DNA of 64,000 bases from Cololabis saira (taxonomy: Eukaryota; Chordata; Actinopteri; Beloniformes; Belonidae). Under the pieces are notes generated by a model that was given only the letters and a program-made list of their open reading frames with translations, was not told the origin of the DNA and searched no databases. Shown here in pieces: positions 1-10,724 of this stretch. Location of the stretch: the NCBI RefSeq assembly GCF_033807715.1, contig NC_084599.1, positions 32,960,160 through 33,024,159 on the forward strand, read 5' to 3'. Both the position numbers and the translations under genes were made by a program. Position 1 is the first letter of the stretch; each line of letters starts with the position of its first letter.

Positions 1-2344
1 ACATCATTTGCAGGTCTGTTCAGCAGCAGGTCAGGCAGTCGGAGGAGAACCCAGACCTTACGCAGAATCCTATTTATTTTTTCAAGCACACTAGTTAAAC
101 TACTCGAAGCTCTTTTTTTCCCCACTTGTGCCTTATTAAAGAAGCTTTTCATATTTGCAATAACTACAGGCGAGCTTTTATTCCCAATTTTTATTGAGAT
201 GAGTCTCAGCGACTTGATCAAAGAGCGCTTTGAAGATTTGAAATGAAAAGTCTGGTTGGCCAATACATGTGTGGGTGTGCAGAAGTGCACCGATATAAGT
301 GTGTGTTTAAAGCTGGAGTCAATAACTGCAATTAGTATTCATTGCAAGGTGAATTTGTAAGTCGTCTCATCAGATCGGTGGAGTTGTGGTTAAGTCTCAT
401 TACGTCTAATCAAGGTCAGAAGCTATGAGAGCTTATTTAACTTTCTCATCCACACTGCTCTTCACAACTATTGTTGTTTGCCTGAGTTCAGGAGGATGCC
501 CATTTTTGTGTGTGAGATTTCACTTTTAAAAACTTAACCTGACTTAAAAACTTGTAAGATTGTAAGTTGGACAAGACTTGGCCGGAATCACCTTGACATT
601 TAATTGGCAAATCATTAGTAGAAATGAGTCATCTGTGTGTCTTTTAGTGAAGTAAATGTCTGAAAAGAAGCTGCAGCACCAATTTTAAAGAAAAGGATGC
701 AGGGTTTTCATCAATGCAGACAGGTCAAGGTGTTGCCCCCCCCATCAGGTAGTGGTGGAGATGAATTAAAGGCTTAAATGAAGGCAAATGGCGACTCCTC
801 TTTTCCGATCTTAAAGGCGTTTCACCTTTTATCCAGGTGGAACTAAGGGGACAAACACCGGAGCAGAAACTCAGCGGCATTGTATACACTGGAGCTGAGA
901 ATTCACAGACCTTTACTTTGGAAAAGCTAAAAAACTCCTCAACAATCGTGTGGCATTACACAGTAGAGCCAACTCAACTGGTCAAGATCCAGCGGTCCAC
1001 CTGCATCCTTAGGACAAGGGACACTCTTTTGAGGACAATTTGGACAGTGAAGACAGATTGTTTTAGAGAGGAGTAAAAAAAAAAAAAGCCATCTGTGAAA
1101 CAGAAAGAAACTGATGTTAAAAAAGTTTCTCATAATCCATAAAACTTTAAACCTCCTACCCAGGGAGTTTCACAATCATTCACACCTTGATTTATGTGAC
1201 CAAAACCTGATAAACAACTTATAGTCTACTGGATGGAAGGTAAAATATCTTCAAGGTCCAAAAAAAAAGGAAGTCCGGTTGCTTTGATTCAACTTCTTGA
1301 GGATTACCATCCCTTGGATGGGGAGTTTACACAAGTGGAAATGAAAAATATTTCCAAGATGACATCAGTCTTATCTGTATCAGGGCAAAACAAAACGAAG
1401 AGCAGTTCCACCTCAGGTTGTTTCACGCTTCGTTTGTACCAGGGAAACCTGGTTTCGTGTCGCACCTGCACAGAGCAGGCGCAAAACAATCCAAATGTAT
1501 CGCTCTGTGGTGAATCTTTTATTGCCAACATTCAATTCAAAAAGGGCAACAGCATCAACCTCCGTTTGATATCTTAATCGGTATCAACTTTATGGAGAGA
1601 AATACCTGCAAAATTCCATCCCTAGCGGAGTTAAATAAGGTGAATTTGTATTTTTCTTATCAGATTTACGTTTTTGATATCACAGTACCCCCCCAGATCT
1701 GAACACTTCAATGAAGGGCATATTCTCAGACTGAGGGGGCCTCAAATAAAGTAACAAGGTCGCGTTATCTGTCTGCCAGCCTACAATCCTGGGACACACG
1801 CTGTCCTCTTCTACACTATATGTCATCCACTTTCTGATCTGACTTCAATTTAAGTAATGCCTTTGATAGAATTGATTGCCTTGGGAGAGAATCGATGGGC
1901 TGATCCGCAAGACTTTTGGCCGATTGCTGATTAACTATGGACCTCCAATGATGGCCCTGAAACCGCACTTACACACATGCACGGGCGCGCGCTATGTAGC
2001 CATCTGTAATTACACGTTGGAAAATGAATCTGGGCCTGGAGGGGATTCTGAGGAAAAAATGTCCAATCAGACAAATGGCGGTTGGTGCGGGAGAGCGTTC
2101 GCGCCAGGAACCGGCCGTGGTGCAGCATCTCAAGTGCAGACATCCCTGATCAATGCAGCTGCTTCCTCCGTACGTGTACAGGATGAAGCTGATTCAAACA
2201 GAAATATATCACATGAAAAGTTGTTGAAACAACTTGAAAATGTATAAGCTCCCTCCCTTCACAACAACTTTGACTATCCTGTGAAGTTGCAGCTGTATTA
2301 AGCTGTTTCCCTTTAAAAAAAAAAAGATTTTGTATTTCTAGGAG

Positions 2345-2951
2345 TAGGCCTGTGTTGGAAAAATCAATTTTCCGATTCTAAATCGATTCTCATATTAATT
2401 CCTAAAAATCGATTAATATGTCTAAAGATCGATTTTTTTTTTTGATTTTTTTCTTTCATCGTTACATTACAACTTTTGGTATTTTTTTCTTTATGTCCAA
2501 AAAAGGAATGTTTTGTTGGACACAATGTTTTTGCCTTTAAATATCTTTAAAGGTATGAAAACATTAAAGTGTTCAGTTATAATTGCATAAATTGTCTATA
2601 TTTCATTACTTTATATACTGTTTTGGGGTTACATTGAAAAAAAAAAACGGAATATGTGTTAAAAAAATAAAACCGATTTCATACGTTTGCTGCCCTGGAT
2701 CTGTTTGATAATTCTGCCCCACACGATGTTTCTGAAAGTAGTTATATCATCATTCCGGGAGGTGATTGATCCTTACAGACATCTTAAGCTGCCAATACTA
2801 GCTGTTGAATCTCAATATAATACTAGTGTTAATATGTTGCATACCCAAATTGATATCAGAATCGAATCGGATCAAATCTTGATAATCGATTCTGAATCTT
2901 GAGAATCGGAATCTAATCGATTCTTCACATTTGAATCGATCCACAGCCCTG
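2345..2951. mobile_element. degenerate hAT-like MITE rich in AATCGATT
   Basis: The left end reads TAGGCCTGTG. The right end, reverse-complemented, reads approximately CAGGGCTGTGG. Many AATCGATT-type motifs lie inside both ends. The flanking octamers TCTAGGAG (2337-2344) and GCTAGTAG (2952-2959) match at 6 of 8 positions, consistent with an old 8-bp hAT target duplication. No transposase is recognisable. The ends are less certain than for the other elements here. Confidence 0.6.
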
Positions 2952-2959
2952 GCTAGTAG

Positions 2960-3119
2960 CCTTTTTGAAAAGTAGGTGGACAGGAAATGGGTTTAAAGCG
3001 ATAAGCTCTAACGACGAGCAGGGAGGAGCGATAGGCCGAGACTCGAACCTGCGCTGCCTATATGGGGGCAATAGCCTCTGTAAATGTCGCCCGCTCAACC
3101 CACTGAGCTATTACAGGCA
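2960..3119 (-). mobile_element. tRNA-derived SINE fragment
   Basis: Read on the minus strand, the segment begins with a box-A-like sequence (TAGCTCAGTGGGTTGAGCG). A box-B-like GGTTCGAGTCT follows about 50 nt later, and then a tRNA-unrelated body ending in CCTGTCC-like sequence. This arrangement is typical of tRNA-derived teleost SINEs. The tRNA part has no intact acceptor stem, so it is not a functional tRNA gene. It abuts the right end of the degenerate hAT element. Confidence 0.6.
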
Positions 3120-5461
3120 TATTAAGCTGTTTTCTAAATATTAAAATGGAAAATATGAAGACTTGTCAGTTAGTTTAATTACTTATGTTTTCACTCAACT
3201 TGAATTTGTGAGACGGACTTCAGGTATCAGAGATCTGATGTTCTCCGGTGCAGATGTTACAAAACTAAATAGTTAAAGTTTGATGATCTGTACTTATAAG
3301 CAGAGCTGTGAGGACTCTCAAGTGTTGTGCAAACACTCCTTTTTATTTGTATTTATAAACCAGAGATAAAGGCAAAGTCACCGTAACAGTTATTGAGCAC
3401 CCTATACGCTTATTGTTCACATATGTACTGCTTGAACGCTTTGTCTATAAATCAAAAAATAATAAAACGTGTGTAAACTTTACAACATTAGGAGAACATT
3501 GTGGATACTTTATATTCATAACATAAAAGGTCCTGTATCATCTCAGTCAATAATCTATTCCAAGTCTGCTCAGGCATATCTCAAACGTGGAGGCATGCTG
3601 ATAAAGGCTGCACTGAAAAGCCTCTAAACCCCTCATGAAACTGGAGGGGGAAACCAGATTAACACAAAGGACAATTTCGATAAGGATGGAAGTCAAATAA
3701 TCTCTAGTCATTGTTCACGGTTGAGTTATATTGTGAGATAAAACTGAGAGAACAACAGTTTCACCATTCCCCCTGGTTCTGCTACTGTCAAATCAAAGCA
3801 CTTGTTTTAGATTAAAAGACCCGAAGGCTTTTTTTTCCCTTAAATGTTTGATTCTTTCATAAGCTTCAACCCTGACTTTCCTTTTGCAGAATCATAGACC
3901 CAAATTGTTAGTTAAATCTTTAATTGAATATTCATAATATACCTTTGCATCTGTATGAGTTTTTATCTGTTACTTTTATTGATCTCTTTCTCTCTAATTT
4001 TTTTTTCTTAATTTTTTGTTCACTTTAGTTCACTTTTGTTTAGTTTAGTTCTGATGAAACTCATTCATTTAAAGTGAAAAACTATCAAAGCAGTGACTCC
4101 CATCACAACAAAACATCTTACCACTTTGTAATATATGGAGCGTAATATATAGAGCGTATACCCACTGTCGTCACCGATGACATCTTTAAGTTCTTTTCTC
4201 ATGCAATTCTATCTTTACTAGGGGGGAAACTGAATAAATTGTAAAATTGTACAATGAAGCAGATGGAGGGCAGCCGCTGCTTCTCCTGCGACCATGTAAA
4301 CCATCAGGATTTACAACTCCAAAATCGCTGCGCCTCTGTGGTTTCTAAGTGGCTGTATTATGCTCCTTTCAACTGTACACTTTTAATCTCTGGTTCCATT
4401 AGAGCACCTCAGCATCAAGTATCACTCCAAAAGCCAAAATGAGATACTTAAAATCACCAGGAGATAGTCTTCTTGAAAATGAGCAGATTTGGCTCAAGTG
4501 TTTTTTGATTGGTTAAAGTCCTGGAGGCTTGTAGAGGGGCAGAGCTAATGTTCATGAACACACAGAGCTCCTGTTTCCGGTCAGACACACACATACAACT
4601 TATGAACTCATTCATTTATTGTCAATACTTCCTATAAATGACCTCCATACACATTTAAGTCCATTTTTATATTTTATGCGAAAGTAAACAGCACAAGAAA
4701 GTGCATCAAATATTACTACTTAACATTTGTATCCAATTAATTCGACATACATGCGTATAATTGTGTAATATCATGGATTATGTCATCTGTCAATGACTTT
4801 GCATCTGTAATATACATGTTTTTCTGTACGTGCCCATTTTAACAGAAGCAGATGTGGGACATGTGCTGAAATTCAGGCTGAATCAGAAAACGTCTGTAGC
4901 CAAGAAACAAAAAACTTAATGATGCTGTCACCAAATTACCTTTGACTCTGTAGTTGACTCCACTTGATACTTAAATTGATCACTTTTTATTGTATGAGAT
5001 GCACTGAAGTACAAAAGTGGTTTCAAGTGGAGTCAGATTCTGCAATTATGGTCACTGTCTCAGTGTTTGGACTAAAATGCACGGGCTGGTTGGCAAACGG
5101 ATACTGACAGTTTCCTTACCACTTGCAGTTCAGACTCAAGAGCTCGTAGCGTCAACAGCTGCAAATCCAGCGACATACCCGACGTCATTTATAGAATAGT
5201 CTTCTGAAGTATTTTGGAAAAATATGGAAAATGATCGTCGGGCCGTTGTAGATAGTTAAGAGGGAACAGTCTGTCGATTGCTGGATGTTGATAGTGTTTA
5301 TACAAACTGTTGAGGAGGACTTGTTTCATTTTATGTCCGCTGAGTGAAGCCCAACGATTTAAGACCTGGCTGCTGTTCTGCCACTTGTTTTGTTTTTTTG
5401 TATTGCAGTGTTTGCTGTAAGCTTACCAACGTCAGCTCGCCACATATACTCCTTCTACTAG

Positions 5462-6270
5462 TTAAAGGTATTATCCATGATTTTAGAGAGCTAGCAAGAT
5501 TTGAAAGTGGCACCTCCTCTAAGCCCCGCCCCCTCCTCCCCCTCCCGTCAGCGCTCCGTCCAAAGCCACGCCCCCACAAACTTCGGGAACGCGCATTTGC
5601 AGGAGTCGAGTTTTCCAGGACATTTTGGACAGCACATTTTCAACAAAACTACCCCATGTCTCATTCACCTGTAAGCGAGGCCGGTTTTAGGGGGGGGGGG
5701 GGGGCAGGGGTGGGCTGTGCCCACCCAAACGTGCATCCTGCCCACCGGCGTCTCCATCCCGGCGAGAGTGGAGAGCGGAGAGCGGCTGGCGGTGCGCTAC
5801 AGGCTCTAGAGCCACGGCTACGCCGTAGGGTACGCCGTAGGCTACGGCGTAGGCCACAGCGTAGGCTACGGCGTAGCTGTGGCAACAGAGCCTGCATGGC
5901 ACCGCAGCGCTCCGCCAGCTGTACCGGCGCTCTCCGCTCTCGCCGGGATAGAGACGCCTCCATCCCCATGGACCTCCATACTGCTTCCGAGCCGGCTGCT
6001 GCGGCTCTTCAATGCGGCTGCACGTGTACCCGCGGGCTGCTGCTGCTGGGCGGAAGGTCCTGCAGGCGTGGGCGTCATGAAGGCATCTGATTGGTTCTTT
6101 CCCCCCCTGCCTCTGGTCCTGGACCAATCCGTTTCTTTCAGACCGAATGAAACGGATTGGTTAGAGTTTTTACAGGATTAAAGCTGGGAGGGGGAGGAGG
6201 GGGCGGGGCTTAGAGGAGGTGCCACTTTCAAAACTTGCTAGCTCTCAAACATTGCATACTATAACTTTAA
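5462..6270. mobile_element. TTAA-flanked MITE with ~100-bp inverted repeats (Kolobok-like)
   Basis: The body 5466-6266 is bounded by TTAA on both sides (5462-5465 and 6267-6270). The two ends are imperfect inverted repeats of roughly 100 bp; both include GAGAGCTAGCAAG, GAAAGTGGCACCTCCTCTAA and GCCCCGCCCC. The centre is GC- and CpG-rich, unlike the surrounding intron, and contains a nested palindromic array. A TTAA target site with long terminal repeats fits a non-autonomous Kolobok or piggyBac-type element. I favour Kolobok because the ends start AGG/AGT rather than CCC, but no transposase is present to decide. Open frames across it are by-products of its GC content. Confidence 0.65.
5811..5884. 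repeat. CpG-rich palindromic tandem array
   Basis: Roughly six variants of an 11-12 bp self-complementary unit (TACGCCGTAGG / CTACGGCGTAGG) are arranged in alternating orientation. The array sits between longer inverted arms (about 5749-5810 and 5885-5960) that share GGCGAGAG.GGAGAGCG. It lies at the centre of the TTAA-flanked element and can fold into nested cruciforms. Confidence 0.7.
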
Positions 6271-7008
6271 TACTGTGGAAATTAGTCAATTCAATGACGG
6301 CTCTTTGTGTGGAAATAATTAGGAGATAATCAAGAACTAATCTGGATCTTTTTGCTGAAGACAACAACAATCGTAAACTGTCCAGTGTATAACGCCAGAG
6401 AGCGGTGAGGCCAGCCGTTCTCTGGTTGCAGCTGATGATGAAGTCTGAACTGGCATCCCTCCCTTTTCAACCCCCTCTCTGCCGCTGCTGTCATCAGTTC
6501 CACCTGCATCTGTGTAGTGAAGTGCTTCTGGCTTTGTCTGCTTGTGCTGAGACAGTAGGCAGGTCAGCATATTACAGCAGGGAGTCAGGAGATTGCGCGA
6601 GTTAATTATTTTGGAATACGAGCGGGAAGGATCCAGCGTGTTGCATTGTCGGACGGCTTCAATTTCATGCTTGAGGCAGCGGCAGTCCCAGCCATAATTT
6701 CCCAGGTGGCCCGTCGCCCTACCTGCATCTGTCCTCCTTGGTCTTTTTGTCTACTAGAAAATCAGTGACCCTGTCATCAAAAGACACACCGGTAACTATA
6801 CTAACATACACATTTAAAAACTAGGGTTGGGGGAGATCTCAATCTTTTATATATTATGATGGCTAGAAGTGCATCCTTGAGTGTTCTGAGGTGTGCTGTG
6901 TGTTGTTTTCACTCTAGGAGACCAGATGCAGCATATGTATACCAAAACTATGCTTAGAGGACACCATGGGTCTCATTGTTTTAATGCAAAGCCTCTGTTG
7001 CTGTATGC

Positions 7009-7031
7009 AAACACACACACACACACACACA
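7009..7031. repeat. (AC)n microsatellite
   Basis: An uninterrupted AC dinucleotide run of about 11 units. Confidence 0.9.
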
Positions 7032-7188
7032 TAAAGGCAACTACAAACGCATGGAGTGCTGCTTGGTGTAAAAAAGAGTATACTTCAGGTGCTCTTCGGC
7101 ATGGGGATCCAAAAGATTCAAAAACAAGAAAAAACCGAGGCACTCAAGAAGTTAGAAAAATATAAAAGGCCTTTATTAAATCATGGCT

Positions 7189-7226
7189 TAGAAAAAGTTA
7201 AAATGCCTAGAAAAAGTTAAAATGCC
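7189..7226. repeat. 19-bp tandem duplication
   Basis: Two perfect adjacent copies of TAGAAAAAGTTAAAATGCC (7189-7207 and 7208-7226). They lie inside a stretch (about 7120-7265) that resembles a dispersed repeat containing AGGCCTTTATT and TTTCGGCCATGTAGGCC. I cannot assign that repeat to a family. Confidence 0.8.
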
Positions 7227-9786
7227 AACATGTTTCGGCCATGTAGGCCTTCCTCAAGGCAGATAGCAAAGACCTACACACACACAGATATATATCAGGC
7301 TTCTGCTGTTTGGTCATACGCCTCTTCCGCAAGAATTGAAACCAAAAGCGTCGGAGAACAAATAGCTCCTTCAGGGGTCATCTAATTAGCAGCTGCAGTT
7401 TGATTTATAATGCTGAAGGAAATTAAGTTCACAATCAGGTTTGTGAGCTATTGGCTCTACAACAGGAGTCAAAACAAACTAAGGTGACAAACTTCATAGA
7501 AATAAAGGCCATGCCCACTCTTTGTTAGTTTTTTAGAATATAGCCACTTGATTTATTGAGTTTTATTCATGTGGTGGATTGTTGATTTAACATCCTGTCT
7601 AAATCCCCTTATTGTGAAGAGCTGTGTGACATAAGGAAGGTCTGCAAGAGTCCACGGGCCCATCTGTAGCCTACTGAGAGCTGCCCAAGAATTACAAACC
7701 ATGCACACTCACCCTGCTGACTACACTTCCACCTGGATCACTCTCCCATTCAAGGGAGGCAAAGATGAGAAAAAAAATGGAAAGAAATATGATCACAGGC
7801 TTCGCTGAAAGAGCAGAAGGCTTTATATGTCCATGCATAGGAAGCTTCAAAGCAGTTGACTCAAAATATATATACAAAAACCCATGTCGGTGACTTTATC
7901 CCCAGCAGGTTCACACATCAAGGCCTTAATCTCTGCAAAAAAAAACAACAAATTGATTTAAACAATATTTGATGATGGCACATTCAGGACACTCTTTTGT
8001 CCCTCGCTGGCAGCGATAGGTTTGTTTCTGCTTTGTATTTAAATTTCTTTAACTGTAGGACAGATGCTTTGCATGTGCTCGTAATATTTACACTAAAAGT
8101 CAACTGGGATGTCTTCGTCTGTTAACAGCAAAACAAACATAAGAAAGAAAAAAAAAGTATTTTGTTCTTTACCCTGCATCGCTGCTGTCCAGGGTGCTGA
8201 AACCTTTTTGGTTGCATTTGGTCTGTTAGGGCCTTACACATGTTGTAAACATACTCCTTGTAGATATTAACAATCATTCATTCAGGGAGCGAAGGAGACT
8301 TCCCTTTTTGCTTGATCAAATATTCATCAACACTCGCCATTGTCAGCATAACCTGTAGTTTGGAGCTCTAAGGCTGCTATTTCCCACAACAAAGGACTTG
8401 TAGAAAACCTTAACAGGCAGAAGAGAAGAATGAATTTCATATTTTTTTGTGCAAAGGCTGCGATAGACGCATAACCTGCAAGTACATGGACAATACAAGA
8501 AAGATCCAGAACCTTTGGTAACAATTCTTCCCACCTAAAGAGCACATGACTATCTGGTTCTTATCAAGTATCTTACAAGACTGATTGTACCGTGTAAGAA
8601 TATTTTCCAATAAGAGCTCCATTTTTATTTTTAGCGGTGTATTTGATTAAAGTTTGACAAAAGTAATTTAAAGTACACATCAGGGCTGGATTTCCAGTGC
8701 CATCTTTGATATAAAACCCATAGCTATGACAGTAATTGAAAAAGGAGGGGAAAGGAAGAAACAGCATGACATCATTATAGATGCAACTCTCATAACTTAA
8801 TGTTGAATGTAGCAGATCCCAGAAACTCAGGAAAACATTTAAGTGGTTTTCATCGAGTTACGGGTACGTTTTTTTCTAATTGTAAAAAGCCATATCATCA
8901 ACAAATCTGCTGTTTCTTGTATTTCTGTCAACATTTATCTGGATAACATTGTTTTAAAGAAGATTAATATACACTGTATTAGGCATTTTATATTTGAAGA
9001 TATTTGTATTTTAACATGAACAAGAAGGTAGTTTTAAAGAGTAACAGGCTGAAGGGAAGGAGTGAAAAAGCAGCAGGTGGTCATAAGAGCAGGAAAAATA
9101 AGAGATCAGGGAAATTCTCAAGGAGACGTATAACGTGTCTCTGTGGGGAAGCACGTTCTCAGGTTCGGAAATCGGATCAAAAAATGGTATCCCACTATGC
9201 CTAACCCCATGGGCCTCTCGTTCCCACAGAAAGTGCACTGCAACCAATTTGAACATTGTTTTTACTTTTATGTTATACCTTCGTTTGATACAACCAGTGG
9301 CCCACTGTGTCTGAGATCATTAACGGCAAAGGTCAACATTTACAGTCCAGTCTGTAATATGAACCACAAGGAGGAGCAAAAGAGGACAACCCAATTTTTC
9401 TGTGACAAAAGATCATATACTGCCCGGTATTTTGAATTAACAGGGGTCGTGATATCTGTTAATTTACCCGGTATAAATATAAATCCGTTTCATGTACTGT
9501 ATGTGAGTATCATGAATAAGTTTGCCAATATTGGCTGTGGAAGACATCAGTGAAAAGCTTCCTTCTTTCACTTTGATAAATGTAGTAATTAACTATGAGT
9601 AATGCAGAGGTTTTTATATACCAAAAGCGCTAAAGAATTTGTCTTTGTCAAGTGTTCTTTGTGAGTTCCCATTTTTCTTAGTAGCACTTTGGCTTGTGTA
9701 GAAATTGTTGCAATACCTTGAAACAGCTTTTTATTATTATTTGAATGTGTTCCCCCGAGGAGCTTTTTTTTTTTTGTTCCCCTGGG

Positions 9787-10724
9787 CAGAGATGGACAGA
9801 GTACTCGACCCCAGTACTTGATTAAGAGTACAAATACTACTGGTCAAAATTTACTCCGTTACAAGTAAAAGTAGCTCAGTCAAAATATTACTCGAGTAAG
9901 AGTAGAAAAGTACTTGCTTTTAAAGGTACTTAAGTATCCAAAAGTAAATGCTTTTAAATTTACTTTAAGTAAAAGTAAGAATAAGAGTAAGAGTAAATTT
10001 CTTATTTTCCACATCAGTTAATTACTATATTTTTTATAAATTAATTTAAGGATCTTTTTACTCTTGTTTCTGAGAATTAACTCTTTGAAAGCAGCTGTTG
10101 AGTTGTTGAAAGCAGAGAGGTAGTTCTGCTTCGGCAGACACAATAAACATTTGAAAATAAATGTCTGTGGTTTGTCTGTGCCCTCGTTTTTTACTCGGTC
10201 GAACTCAAACATTGAGTTAAGATACGGCCAAGGATTTTGTGAAAGTCCCTGCTCCGAGTCCGGCTCATTATCAGACTCAGACGACTCAGCGGATTGTCTT
10301 TCTTCTCCTGACGCAGGCGTAGCCATTGTTGTGGCTACAGTATGTCTTGACTTGTTGCGGCTCTGTCTTGACAAACGCAGGCTACTTTGGCGGTATCGTT
10401 TTGAGGAGGCTTGACGTATTTCCGGTTTACGTACATCCCAGTGGAGAGCGTGCACTGTGATTGGTCTCCTCCTTTGACAAAAACAGCTTGTGTCCAATAG
10501 GATTTTAGGGAAGAAGTAAAAAGAGCAGACCTGAAAGTAACGAGTACTTTTCAGCCTTCCTAGAAATGTACTCGAGTAAAAGTAAAAATATTTGTCTTGG
10601 AAATGTATTCAAGTAAGAGTAATAAGTACCAAAGAAATCTAATACTCAAGTAAAGTACAAATCCTCTGGATATGTACTTAAGTACAGTACTCAAGTAAAT
10701 TTACTCCATTACTGTCCACCACTG
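9787..10724 (-). mobile_element. hAT element with truncated transposase
   Basis: The ends are imperfect inverted repeats: CAGAGATGGACAG on the left, and CAGTGGTGGACAG when the right end is reverse-complemented. The element is flanked by a perfect 8-bp duplication CCCCTGGG (9779-9786 and 10725-10732), the hAT hallmark. About 200 bp at each end is packed with ACTCGAGTA / AGTAAAAGTA-type subterminal repeats. The interior keeps the amino-terminal part of a BED-finger protein on the minus strand. It is therefore an internally deleted derivative of an autonomous hAT transposon. Confidence 0.85.
10018..10326 (-). pseudogene. truncated hAT transposase N-terminus (BED-type finger remnant)
   Basis: The minus-strand frame opens further upstream (10497), but the methionine at 10326 begins a more plausible protein: an acidic Ser/Glu/Asp-rich leader, then WPYLNSMFEF, then FKCLLC followed by NNSTAAFKELI. 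This order (acidic leader, aromatic-rich W.Y..F.F, C-x2-C, then ST..L) is that of BED zinc fingers at the start of hAT transposases. The expected histidine pair after the cysteines is absent and the frame stops shortly afterwards. There is no RNase-H-like catalytic domain or dimerisation region. It lies within an element bounded by hAT inverted repeats. I infer a dead transposase fragment, not a host ZBED gene. Confidence 0.65.

Noticed and set aside
1876..2247. 123-residue open frame near the window start
   Set aside because: No homology I recognise and no codon pattern of a real gene; a shorter frame overlaps it on the other strand.
2960..3119. tRNA gene on the minus strand
   Set aside because: Boxes A and B are present but the acceptor stem and a proper anticodon arm are not; it is a SINE head.
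5344..6090. 248-residue open frame
   Set aside because: It lies almost entirely within the GC-rich TTAA-flanked repeat, has Arg/Ala low complexity, competing long frames on both strands, and no domain.
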